DNA of 20,991 nucleotides from an uncultured Succinatimonas sp. (GTDB lineage Bacteria; Pseudomonadota; Gammaproteobacteria; Enterobacterales; Succinivibrionaceae): positions 1 through 20,991 of the forward strand of contig NZ_CAJKVK010000030.1 of assembly GCF_905203285.1 (NCBI RefSeq). Reading direction: 5' to 3'. The notes below the pieces were generated by a model. It was not told the origin of the DNA. It was given only the letters and a program-made list of their open reading frames with translations, and searched no databases. This document shows, piece after piece, positions 7,263 through 13,865 of this stretch; position 1 is the stretch's first letter, and each line of letters opens with the position of its first letter. A program made the translations under genes and the position numbers.

Positions 7263-8624
7263 TTAAACTGCATAGCCGTCATGCGGATTTAAAAGTCCTT
7301 TAGGGTCAAAAGCTGCTTTTACTGCTCGCATAAGAGCAATAGTTTCAGGGGCTGTATGATTTAAGAAATAACGGCGTTTTGATTTTCCTATTCCGTGTTC
7401 AGCAGCCGTAAGTCCGCCTAACTCATAAACATTGTTGTAAATTTCATCAAGAAGATGCTGTAAAACTTCAGGCCATTTATCTACCGGTATTTCATCTTTA
7501 ATGATGCATAAATGAACGTTTCCGTCTCCGGCATGTCCGAAAGATAAGATACGCACACCTTCTTTTTGCGACAGTTTATTAACAAAGTCGACAAAATCAG
7601 CTACTTTGCTTAGCGGTACAACGGTATCAACAGGTTCCCAAATACCGCTTGCCTGTACTGCTTTGGCAAGAGCGGCTCTGATTTCCCAAACATTGCCGCT
7701 TACTTTAGGATCGGTTAGTGCAATGAAGTCAAGGCATTGATTGTTTAATTCTTTCTTTGCAATATCAAAAGCCTCAAGTACATCCTTTTCATTGCCGTCA
7801 AAGGTAACTATTAAATAAGCTTCAGCTTCGGGGCAGGGAAACTCTTTAGATAAATAGTTTTCACCAATAGCAATTACTTTACGCTCAACAAACTCAATTG
7901 CCGTAGGCTTTAAGCTCATGGCAAAAAGTGTAGGCAAGGCATCCAGGGCTTTACGCAAGCTTGTGAAGGCAAGCAGTGCGCTTTGTGTATATGCAGGCTT
8001 TGGTATCAATTTAAGTCTTGCTTTGGTTACGACTCCAAGTGTTCCTTCAGAGCCTATTACAAGATGTTTAAGATTAAGTCCGGTACTGTCTTTTATCGTG
8101 TCAGCGCCAAGCTTTAGGATATTTCCTTGCGGAGTGACGAATTCAAGTTCGCGTATATAGTCACGGGTTACTCCGTATTTAACAGCGCGCATTCCGCCGG
8201 CGTTAGTTGAAATATTACCGCCGATGGTTGCTTCTTTTTCAGCAGGATCAGGCGGATAGAACCAGCCTTTGCTTTCAACGAAGTTTTGCAGATCGCAAAG
8301 TTTTACGCCGCAGCCAACTTCAATACTTTGATTAAATTCATCAATCTGACCGATTTCTTTTATATTTGAAACATCAAGAATTAAGCCGCCTTCAGGAACT
8401 GTGGAAGCCACAAGATTGGTTCCTGCACCGCGGATAACTATGTTAACATCGTTTTCATAAGCAAGTTTTAATGCGGCAGCTACGTCCTCGGTTGATTCAG
8501 CTTTGACTAAAACATCAGCATTGCCCTGAATAGCACCGACATAATCGGATAAGTATTTTTTATCAAAAACAAGTTCTACTTTTTTGCCAAGCTTATCTTT
8601 TATAAGCTGTATGAATTTTTCCAT
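7263..8624 (-). CDS. FAD-linked D-2-hydroxyacid dehydrogenase, GlcD/D-lactate dehydrogenase family
   Basis: This 453-residue protein has an N-terminal FAD-binding PCMH domain (about 35-215) with RGAGTNL (65-71), PPDP (124-127) and IGGNISTNAGG (134-144), and a C-terminal FAD-oxidase domain with GHAGDGNVHL (363-372) and EHGIGKSKRRYF near the end. The family (GlcD, D-lactate dehydrogenase, D-2-hydroxyglutarate dehydrogenase) oxidises D-2-hydroxy acids to 2-oxo acids. No glcE or glcF partner lies nearby, so it is probably a single-subunit enzyme. It has AAGGAG six bases before ATG and follows metI by 23 bases. Placed between a methionine transporter and an aminotransferase, its substrate may be the 2-hydroxy analogue of methionine; a plain D-lactate or other hydroxyacid role cannot be excluded. 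Confidence 0.85.
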   Translation of the reverse strand: MEKFIQLIKDKLGKKVELVFDKKYLSDYVGAIQGNADVLVKAESTEDVAAALKLAYENDVNIVIRGAGTNLVASTVPEGGLILDVSNIKEIGQIDEFNQSIEVGCGVKLCDLQNFVESKGWFYPPDPAEKEATIGGNISTNAGGMRAVKYGVTRDYIRELEFVTPQGNILKLGADTIKDSTGLNLKHLVIGSEGTLGVVTKARLKLIPKPAYTQSALLAFTSLRKALDALPTLFAMSLKPTAIEFVERKVIAIGENYLSKEFPCPEAEAYLIVTFDGNEKDVLEAFDIAKKELNNQCLDFIALTDPKVSGNVWEIRAALAKAVQASGIWEPVDTVVPLSKVADFVDFVNKLSQKEGVRILSFGHAGDGNVHLCIIKDEIPVDKWPEVLQHLLDEIYNNVYELGGLTAAEHGIGKSKRRYFLNHTAPETIALMRAVKAAFDPKGLLNPHDGYAV

Positions 8625-8647
8625 GTTTGTCTCCTTAAAAAATCCGT

Positions 8648-9310
8648 TTAATGACTTAATTTTTTGGCGATGAAATCACCAAGCCATTGTGAAAACTGAA
8701 CGATTGCGACTAAAAGAATGATGATAAAAAGCATTACTCCGCTTTCATATCGGTAATATCCGTATTGAATGGCAAGATTACCGATGCCGCCACCGCCGAC
8801 CATGCCGGCCATTGCCGAAAAACCGATAAGTGAAATAATGGTTACGGTAAGAGCACGAATTAATCCCGGTGCCGCTTCTACTAAAAGAACGTCCTTAACG
8901 ATTAAATAAGTAGATGCGCCTTGTGCGACACTTGCTTCAAGCACGCCTTCATCTACTTCAAGAAGTGAGCTTTCGACAAGACGTGCCAAAAAAGCGATAG
9001 CACAGATACTAAGCGGAACCGCTGCGGCTATAGGTCCTATCTTGGTACCGGTAATAAAAAATGTCAGCGGCAGAGTAAAAACAATAAGAATAATAAAAGG
9101 TATGGAGCGGACGATATTGATAAAACCGCCTAATACCTGATACAGCACAGGACGTGGTGTGAAGTATTTGCTTTTGCAGGTAAAAAGCGTAAAACCTAAA
9201 ATGACGCCGACAATACTTGAAATTACGACGGAAATTATCATCATTTCAAGAGTTTCCCATAAGGCTTTGCCAAGCTCTCTGCCTAAAATATCCAAAGTTG
9301 CTTCAAGCAT
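8648..9310 (-). CDS. metI: methionine ABC transporter permease
   Basis: This 220-residue inner-membrane permease has five or so hydrophobic segments (about 20-45, 58-85, 90-112, 150-170, 188-208). The binding-protein-dependent transport loop with the EAA-type motif lies between the middle helices (EASVAQGAS, near 125-133), and GGGGIGNLAIQYGY is typical of MetI. It pairs with the MetN ATPase and the MetQ lipoprotein. Only two bases separate it from the metN stop, which indicates translational coupling. The gene order Q-N-I differs from E. coli N-I-Q. Confidence 0.93.
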   Translation of the reverse strand: MLEATLDILGRELGKALWETLEMMIISVVISSIVGVILGFTLFTCKSKYFTPRPVLYQVLGGFINIVRSIPFIILIVFTLPLTFFITGTKIGPIAAAVPLSICAIAFLARLVESSLLEVDEGVLEASVAQGASTYLIVKDVLLVEAAPGLIRALTVTIISLIGFSAMAGMVGGGGIGNLAIQYGYYRYESGVMLFIIILLVAIVQFSQWLGDFIAKKLSH

Positions 9311-9312
9311 GA

Positions 9313-10323
9313 TTAATTCTCCTTATAAGTGAGGCGGTCAAGCCTTGCCTGGGTTTTAATGAAATTGATTGCGGCAGTGCGTTTTTCTTCGTTGCCATGA
9401 ATTCCGATAACCAGAATTCCTAAAGGTTTACCGCTTATATATTCAATTTTTCCTCCGACTATAGGAACTTGCACTTCAAAATCGCGGGATACTTTGGAAA
9501 TTAAAGGTTCATAAGCGTTATTGCCCGAATAGGTGATGACAAAAAGCTCTTTTTCATGAATGAATACTTCAGGAGGAAGTTCTAAATGCCATGAACTTGA
9601 GACAAGGCTTTTGGTGATTTCGTGCTGCGGATTGGCAAAAACATCGTAGCAAAGACCTTGCTCAATAATTTTTCCTGAATCCATGACCGCTATTTTGTCA
9701 AATAGGGTTCTCGCAACTTCCATCTGATGAGTGATGAAAAGCACGGTGATAGGGTAGTGCGACTTTATTTCCTTTAAAGTATTTAAAACTTCTTTGGTGT
9801 TGTTCGGATCAAGAGCTGATGTCGCTTCATCGCACAATAAAATTTTAGGTTCATTGGCAAGTGCTCTTGCAATAGCCACACGCTGTTTTTGACCTCCGGA
9901 TAAGTCAGAAGGAAATAATGCAGCTTTATCTTTAAGTCCGACCCGTTCAAGCCAAAACAGAGCTTTATTTTTGATTTCTTCTTTAGGTGTTCCGGCAGCC
10001 TTTAAGGCAAAGCAGACGTTATCTAGCACCGATGAATTTTTAATCAAGTTAAAGTGCTGGAAAATCATGCCGATCTTAAGACGGGTTTGTCTTAATTCTT
10101 TATCGTTTAATGCTGTAATTTCGGTTCCTTCGAAAAACACCTTTCCTAACGTAGGTCTTTGCAGCAGGTTAACGGTTCGCACCAGAGTGCTTTTGCCGGC
10201 CCCTGATGGGCCGACAATTCCGAAAAAGTCACCTTCATTTATGGTCAAAGATGCGTCTTTTACGGCATAGGTATCGTTAAATTGAACCGATACTTTTTCT
10301 AAGCTAAGGATTGGTTCAGCCAT
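9313..10323 (-). CDS. metN: methionine ABC transporter ATP-binding protein with NIL domain
   Basis: MetN powers the MetNI importer at the cytoplasmic face. The 336-residue protein shows Walker A GPSGAGKST (38-46), a Q-loop near residue 89, the signature LSGGQ (141-145), Walker B ILLCDE (161-166) and the switch histidine in FITHQ. The last roughly 90 residues form the NIL/ACT-like regulatory domain (VPIVGGKIEYISGKPLG), which in characterised homologues binds methionine and shuts off transport when internal methionine is high. That domain supports methionine as the real substrate class. The ATG overlaps the metQ stop codon by one base (TAATG). Confidence 0.95.
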   Translation of the reverse strand: MAEPILSLEKVSVQFNDTYAVKDASLTINEGDFFGIVGPSGAGKSTLVRTVNLLQRPTLGKVFFEGTEITALNDKELRQTRLKIGMIFQHFNLIKNSSVLDNVCFALKAAGTPKEEIKNKALFWLERVGLKDKAALFPSDLSGGQKQRVAIARALANEPKILLCDEATSALDPNNTKEVLNTLKEIKSHYPITVLFITHQMEVARTLFDKIAVMDSGKIIEQGLCYDVFANPQHEITKSLVSSSWHLELPPEVFIHEKELFVITYSGNNAYEPLISKVSRDFEVQVPIVGGKIEYISGKPLGILVIGIHGNEEKRTAAINFIKTQARLDRLTYKEN

Positions 10324-11204
10324 TATTTGTCTCCGGTATTTGCATCAGAGGTTTCTTTATTGAAGTTTTGCCACCAGTCCGGGCGGGTAAAACCTGCATA
10401 GTAGGAGTCGCCGTTGATGCGCGAAACGAAGTTTTCTGAACGGACCAAATCTTTAAGCAGAGCACCGATGTCATTTACATGATCGTTTTGGACTGTAACG
10501 ACGTTTAAAATTGACGGTGCTACTTTTTCAACGCCTAAAGCTTTGGTGTAGTCAAGATTTGCTGCTATCGCATAATTGCCGGGGACAAGTCCGATGCCGA
10601 TACTGTCAAAACTTCTTGATATTTGAGCGGCTTCCATGACGACAAATTCAAGATTTAACGGGTTGTCTTTTACATCTGATACGTTAATTTTGTTTTCGTC
10701 GGCAAGATTGTCTTTAAGAGTTATAAGACCGATATCCTGAAGTAAACGCAGTGAGCGAGCCAGATTGACTGCATCTGTTGCAATAGCTACTGATGAGCCC
10801 GGAGTGATTTCATCAATTTTTGAAAATTTGTCTGAAAATACGCCCATGCCTAAAGTCGGTACGGCGGTTACTGAGGGAAGTTTTAATCCTTGGTTTTTAA
10901 CGATAGCGTCAAGGTAAGCCTGATGCTGCATTAAATTGGCATCAATCTCTCCGCTGTCTAATGCCTGATCAGGCTGCACGTAGTCGGTAAATTCAATTAT
11001 CTTGAGCTCATATCCTTTGTCTTTTAAGCTCTCGGTAATTGTGTCCTGAAGCATTTTTCCGTAAGGTCCCGGACATACACCAACGGTAAGTTCTTTTAGT
11101 CCGGTTTCAGTTTTTGTAGTTTGTTTGTCAGCACTATCATCATTACAGGCTGTTATGCTTAAAACAGCTGCGGCAAGTAATAAAAATTTAGATTTTAATA
11201 ACAT
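10323..11204 (-). CDS. metQ: methionine-binding lipoprotein
   Basis: MetQ (NlpA family) captures methionine outside the inner membrane and hands it to MetNI. The 293-residue precursor has a lysine-containing signal, a hydrophobic stretch and a lipobox ITAC, giving lipidation at Cys20. The mature protein begins near ELTVGVCPGPYGKML and includes MQHQAYLD, typical of the family. An in-frame GTG at 11213 is possible, but the ATG at 11204 was chosen because AGGTGA sits five bases upstream. It is the first structural gene of the met operon and lies behind a 150-base leader containing a Met-rich peptide ORF. Binding of D-methionine or related analogues has been reported for family members and is possible here. 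Confidence 0.94.
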   Translation of the reverse strand: MLLKSKFLLLAAAVLSITACNDDSADKQTTKTETGLKELTVGVCPGPYGKMLQDTITESLKDKGYELKIIEFTDYVQPDQALDSGEIDANLMQHQAYLDAIVKNQGLKLPSVTAVPTLGMGVFSDKFSKIDEITPGSSVAIATDAVNLARSLRLLQDIGLITLKDNLADENKINVSDVKDNPLNLEFVVMEAAQISRSFDSIGIGLVPGNYAIAANLDYTKALGVEKVAPSILNVVTVQNDHVNDIGALLKDLVRSENFVSRINGDSYYAGFTRPDWWQNFNKETSDANTGDK

Positions 11205-11301
11205 ACAATTCACCTATGGATACAATAATTTTGACGAAAATCAATTAGTTAAAAATTAAAGTTGGTAAAATTAGACTTATTTAAAGCAGAAAATCCAAAT
11301 A

Positions 11302-11362
11302 CACTACGGGTGCGATGAATTATTTAACTTTAAACAAGAAAAAAGGGTGTCTTAGTGAGACA
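11302..11362 (-). promoter_or_regulatory. leader RNA elements around the Met-rich peptide stop codon
   Basis: On the minus strand TGTCT and AGACA (within 11348-11362) form a five-pair hairpin whose loop, CACTA, contains part of the leader stop codon. It is followed by CCC and six T (11344-11339). The loop CACTA is complementary to TAGTG at 11306-11302, so hairpin and downstream pairing could exclude or stack on each other. A second hairpin (CATGG/CCATG, 11367-11382) lies inside the Met codons. The stems are short, so an attenuator mechanism is only suggested. Confidence 0.3.
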
Positions 11363-11504
11363 TTCGCATGGACATAGCCATGGAAGAGAGAGAAGAGGCG
11401 TTAAAAGAGGCAGTAACGGTAAGAGTGTTTATTGAAGAATTTAAGGACGTAATCAGCGTTTGCTGCTTTACCCTTAAATTACTTGGTTGATGTGTTACAA
11501 ACAT
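11352..11504 (-). CDS. Met-rich leader peptide upstream of the met operon
   Basis: This 50-codon ORF starts with ATG behind AGGA at seven bases spacing, and ends with SSMAMSMRMSH. After the initiator there is no Met until position 42, then Met at 42, 44, 46 and 48. The middle is rich in Ser, Thr and Asn. It lies about 150 bases before metQ, downstream of a consensus -35 box and followed at once by a T-run. Clustered codons for the regulated amino acid at the end of a short translated leader are the classic sign of ribosome-mediated attenuation (as in trp, his, leu and ilv leaders). No function beyond its own translation is implied. The opposite strand also has a short His-rich frame, judged to be a shadow. 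The role is inferred; the ORF and its Met cluster are seen directly. Confidence 0.6.
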   Translation of the reverse strand: MFVTHQPSNLRVKQQTLITSLNSSINTLTVTASFNASSLSSMAMSMRMSH

Positions 11505-11536
11505 AATGTTTTCCTTTTGTGAAAATCTATATTTTT

Positions 11537-11566
11537 AAACTACAGTAAAGCATTTAAATCTGTCAA
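11537..11566 (-). promoter_or_regulatory. probable promoter of the met operon
   Basis: A perfect -35 box TTGACA (minus strand, 11566-11561) is followed after 18 bases by TAGTTT, a modest -10. The predicted start lies about 20-25 bases before the ATG of the Met-rich leader peptide, so leader peptide and metQNI would be on one transcript. No tandem AGACGTCT-type MetJ boxes are seen. Confidence 0.45.
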
Positions 11567-11972
11567 TGAGAGTTTTGATAAACGTGATAAATGTTTTAAA
11601 ACTGATCATTTTTTTGATAAAAACGATCACAAATAGAGCAATTTTGCGTGCTTAAAGCCAATAGTGAGTTTGTTTTAAGCTTATTAAAGCATAAACAATT
11701 TGTTTATAAGCCTTATGTCTGAATTATCCCAACTCTGTGTAAGTGTCTTCCTAATCCGCTCTTAATGCAGTTTTACCTTCAATAAAAAAGTGATGTCAGA
11801 GCTCTTGACTGATGTATCTCTAACATAGCGTATATCATGTGTTGTAGTTTTATTTTTTTATGTGATTGTGCAAAAAGGATATTATGGAGGTAAATGATTT
11901 CATTTTCACTTAACTAGATAGTCCAAACTCAATGTAAAATGTTTTTGTACAGTAAAGGAAATAGGTATTTTT
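11567..11972. other. intergenic region between the divergent met operon and the Nudix gene
   Basis: No substantial gene is visible. An AT-rich hairpin with seven pairs (ATAAACA, 11691-11697; TGTTTAT, 11701-11707) lies in the middle. At 11884 an ATG with AAAGGA upstream opens a nine-codon frame (to 11913), and an overlapping ATG at 11894 with GGAGG at three bases spacing opens a seven-codon frame. Both could be upstream ORFs in the Nudix leader or chance. Confidence 0.3.
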
Positions 11973-12491
11973 ATGGCAGACACCGAGCTTGTAGATATTG
12001 TTAATGAGAATAATGAAGTAATTGATACAGTGCTTAGAAAAGAAATGCGTCAAAAACATCTTCCGCATCGGGCAAGTTATATCGCATATTGTGACAGACA
12101 AAATCGTTTTTTAGTCGAAGTAAGGACTTTAACTAAAGATTATGCCCCAGGGCTTCTTGATGCTTGTATCGGCGGTGTTATTGATTCCGGAGAGTATTTT
12201 GCAAAAGCTGCGCGCCGTGAGCTTTTAGAGGAAGTAGGTGTTGATAGCACTAAGATAGATTTTTACGATCTGGGCTTTGAAAAAATTCCTTCAGGAGATT
12301 TGTTTCTCTATGGCTATTTATGTTTTGCCAAAGGTGACGCTATTACCGTAAGGCAGGAAAGTGAAGTTTCAGGAATTTTGTACTTAAAAGAAGAAGAGCT
12401 TTTGAAACTTGAAAATTGCTGTGTGCCTGATTCTTTTTATGCTTTTAAAAAGATTCTGGAAAAGGCTAGGGAACAGGGATATTACAAGTAG
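11973..12491 (+). CDS. yfcD: Nudix hydrolase, YfcD-like
   Basis: This 172-residue protein opens with LVDIVNENNEVIDTVLRKEM and continues with LPHRASYIAY and TKDYAPGLLDACIGGVI, as in E. coli YfcD and the IPP-isomerase-like Nudix branch. The Nudix box is complete: G-x5-E-x7-RE-L-x-EE-x-G (GVIDSGE at about 68-74, then RELLEEVG). Such enzymes hydrolyse nucleoside diphosphates linked to another group, with the EE pair binding Mg2+; the substrate of YfcD is not known to me. It starts at ATG with AAAGGA and AGGT upstream and is a single-gene unit, convergent with corA. Confidence 0.88.
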   Translation: MADTELVDIVNENNEVIDTVLRKEMRQKHLPHRASYIAYCDRQNRFLVEVRTLTKDYAPGLLDACIGGVIDSGEYFAKAARRELLEEVGVDSTKIDFYDLGFEKIPSGDLFLYGYLCFAKGDAITVRQESEVSGILYLKEEELLKLENCCVPDSFYAFKKILEKAREQGYYK

Positions 12492-12502
12492 TTAGAGTAT
12501 TT

Positions 12503-12527
12503 CCTCTCAAGAGTTTTTCTTGAGAGG
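12503..12527. terminator. hairpin between convergent yfcD-like gene and corA
   Basis: CCTCTCAAGA and TCTTGAGAGG form a perfect ten-pair stem around GTTTT, 11 bases after the Nudix stop and six bases from the corA stop. No good T-run follows on either strand, but the position suits a shared bidirectional terminator or 3'-end stabiliser. Confidence 0.55.
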
Positions 12528-12533
12528 ATGAAA

Positions 12534-13484
12534 TTAAAGCCAGCCTTTTTTTCTAAAGAAAAGGTAGGTAGCTCCTGCTGACAAGATCATCATGCCGATT
12601 GACAAAGGGTAGCCAAAACGCCAATCAAGTTCCGGCATAAACTTAAAGTTCATTCCGTATAAGCTTGCAATCCAAGTGGGAGGCATGAACACTACCGCGG
12701 CAACGGAGAAGATTTTGATGATTTTGTTTTGTTTGTGATTGGTATAACCCATCGTTGCTTCAAGCTGGAAATTGATTTTATTAGCAAGGAATTGGGTATG
12801 CGGCAAAATTGATTCAATGTCGTTTAACATTTCATCAATATTGCGGTTTTGTCTGTCATCAAGAGATGACTCAAAAGTCTTTTTGATAAAGCGTAAAGCT
12901 CTACGGCTATCGTACAAAGCCTGCAAAATCTGACCGTTTAATTCTTCCTGACGGACCAGCTCTTCAAGGTTTTCCTCAACATGTCCTTCTTCAATGATGG
13001 TGTCTGCAGTTTCATCCAAAGTACTGTACGCATCCTCAATCATATCGGATAGCTGATCGACTTTTAAATCCTGGAGGCTTAAAAGAATATCAAGAGCTGA
13101 TCTGATGTTGGCTTTACCGTGGCGAATGTAATAACGCAAAAGTCGAACAATGGAAACATCATCTTCACGGAAAGACAACAGTAAGTTTTTCCTCATGGTA
13201 AAAGACATATTGACGCCGCGAGTATCGTTGGCAAGGCGCTGAGGAAATAAGGATAAAATATGTACGCCGTCAGGACCTACTCTAAAACGTGAAGATGATT
13301 CAATGTCATCCATTTCATCTTCATCAGGAACGTCTTCAATTAACAGTTTTTCAAGCCATTGGCGTTCTTCGTCGTCAGGTTGGTTAACATCAAGCCAAAT
13401 GGTGTTGGTTGGTAAGGTTGATCCGGCTGCAAGAGACACTAATTTGAGGGTGTCATCATCATTTAAAAGGCAAGCATTGATCAT
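12534..13484 (-). CDS. corA: CorA magnesium/cobalt transport protein
   Basis: CorA is a homopentameric Mg2+ channel of the inner membrane that also passes Co2+ and Ni2+. The 316-residue length equals the E. coli protein. The long cytoplasmic N-terminal domain is acidic and helical (DEDEMDDIESSSRF near 55-68). The first membrane helix follows IIKIFSVAAVVFMPPTW, then YGMNF with the selectivity motif Gly277-Met278-Asn279, MPELDW in the external loop, a second helix, and a basic end RKKGWL. The start ATG has GGGAGA upstream, and this ribosome binding site can pair with an upstream element in the leader (see 13495-13587). Confidence 0.96.
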   Translation of the reverse strand: MINACLLNDDDTLKLVSLAAGSTLPTNTIWLDVNQPDDEERQWLEKLLIEDVPDEDEMDDIESSSRFRVGPDGVHILSLFPQRLANDTRGVNMSFTMRKNLLLSFREDDVSIVRLLRYYIRHGKANIRSALDILLSLQDLKVDQLSDMIEDAYSTLDETADTIIEEGHVEENLEELVRQEELNGQILQALYDSRRALRFIKKTFESSLDDRQNRNIDEMLNDIESILPHTQFLANKINFQLEATMGYTNHKQNKIIKIFSVAAVVFMPPTWIASLYGMNFKFMPELDWRFGYPLSIGMMILSAGATYLFFRKKGWL

Positions 13485-13494
13485 TATTATTCTC

Positions 13495-13587
13495 TCCCGT
13501 TCACAGCTTTAAGCTGGTATAGATTGCGGCAGAATGATCTGCACGGGACGTACTTTTATGAGTACGCATCGGGCGCTAAAGCGCGCC
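13495..13587 (-). promoter_or_regulatory. structured corA leader that can mask the ribosome binding site
   Basis: On the minus strand TCCCGT (13548-13543) is complementary to ACGGGA (13500-13495), which contains the GGGA of the corA ribosome binding site. This stem would enclose two hairpins, GCAGA/TCTGC (13529-13542) and CAGCT/AGCTG (13504-13516), giving a three-way junction. Two more hairpins lie upstream, CGTACT/AGTACG (13549-13566) and GGCGC/GCGCC (13572-13587). The pairings are seen in the sequence; a regulatory role, for example in Mg2+ response, is inference. It matches no riboswitch class I recognise. Confidence 0.45.
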
Positions 13588-13597
13588 TGTATTTTTT
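13572..13597 (+). terminator. terminator-like hairpin on the plus strand, antisense to the corA leader
   Basis: GGCGC-TAAAGC-GCGCC is followed after four bases by six T (13592-13597). Read on the plus strand this resembles a rho-independent terminator, yet no plus-strand gene precedes it; corA lies on the other strand. It could end a small RNA antisense to the corA leader, or stop read-through before the phosphate transporter gene. Confidence 0.35.
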
Positions 13598-13789
13598 CAC
13601 AAAAAGAACTTAAATTCCAGAAAAATTCTCAAAATCGAATAAAAAACTGAAGAAAAATTTTGTTAAATGAGGTTTTACAAAAGCTTAACAATTCTATGAA
13701 TTTATTAAAAATTTTTAAGATTAGTGTTAAATCTGATAAAGATATGAAGTACAAAACGCACTTTAGCTGACGGTTTTTAAAGGTTTATC

Positions 13790-13798
13790 TGTTAAAAT
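13790..13798 (+). promoter_or_regulatory. possible extended -10 promoter of the phosphate transporter
   Basis: TGTTAAAAT fits an extended -10 element (TGn plus TAAAAT), about 65 bases before the ATG. The matching -35 is poor. The stretch 13600-13790 before it is AT-rich and no gene is seen there. Confidence 0.4.
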
Positions 13799-13865
13799 GT
13801 AAAGTTGGTAAATATTGATATCACTCAATATATATCAATTAAGTAGTGCAAATTTAGGTTTTCCT

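Noticed and set aside
11355..11432. Short plus-strand frame starting at GTG with a His-rich repeat (HSHGHSHG)
   Set aside because: It is the antisense image of the alternating Met codons of the minus-strand leader, starts with GTG behind only a weak ribosome binding site, and the minus frame has a strong site and promoter.
11205..11600. SAM riboswitch, T-box or MetJ operator before metQ
   Set aside because: I looked for tandem AGACGTCT-like boxes, the SAM-I core and a T-box UGGNACCGCG-like element and found none.
11620..11636. CRP/FNR-like site (TTTGAT...ATCACA) upstream of the met operon
   Set aside because: Half-site spacing does not fit CRP or FNR consensus, and only one half is good.
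13485..13600. tRNA-like multi-hairpin fold in front of corA
   Set aside because: Although several hairpins cluster, there is no acceptor stem, TTCGA-type T-loop or CCA arrangement.
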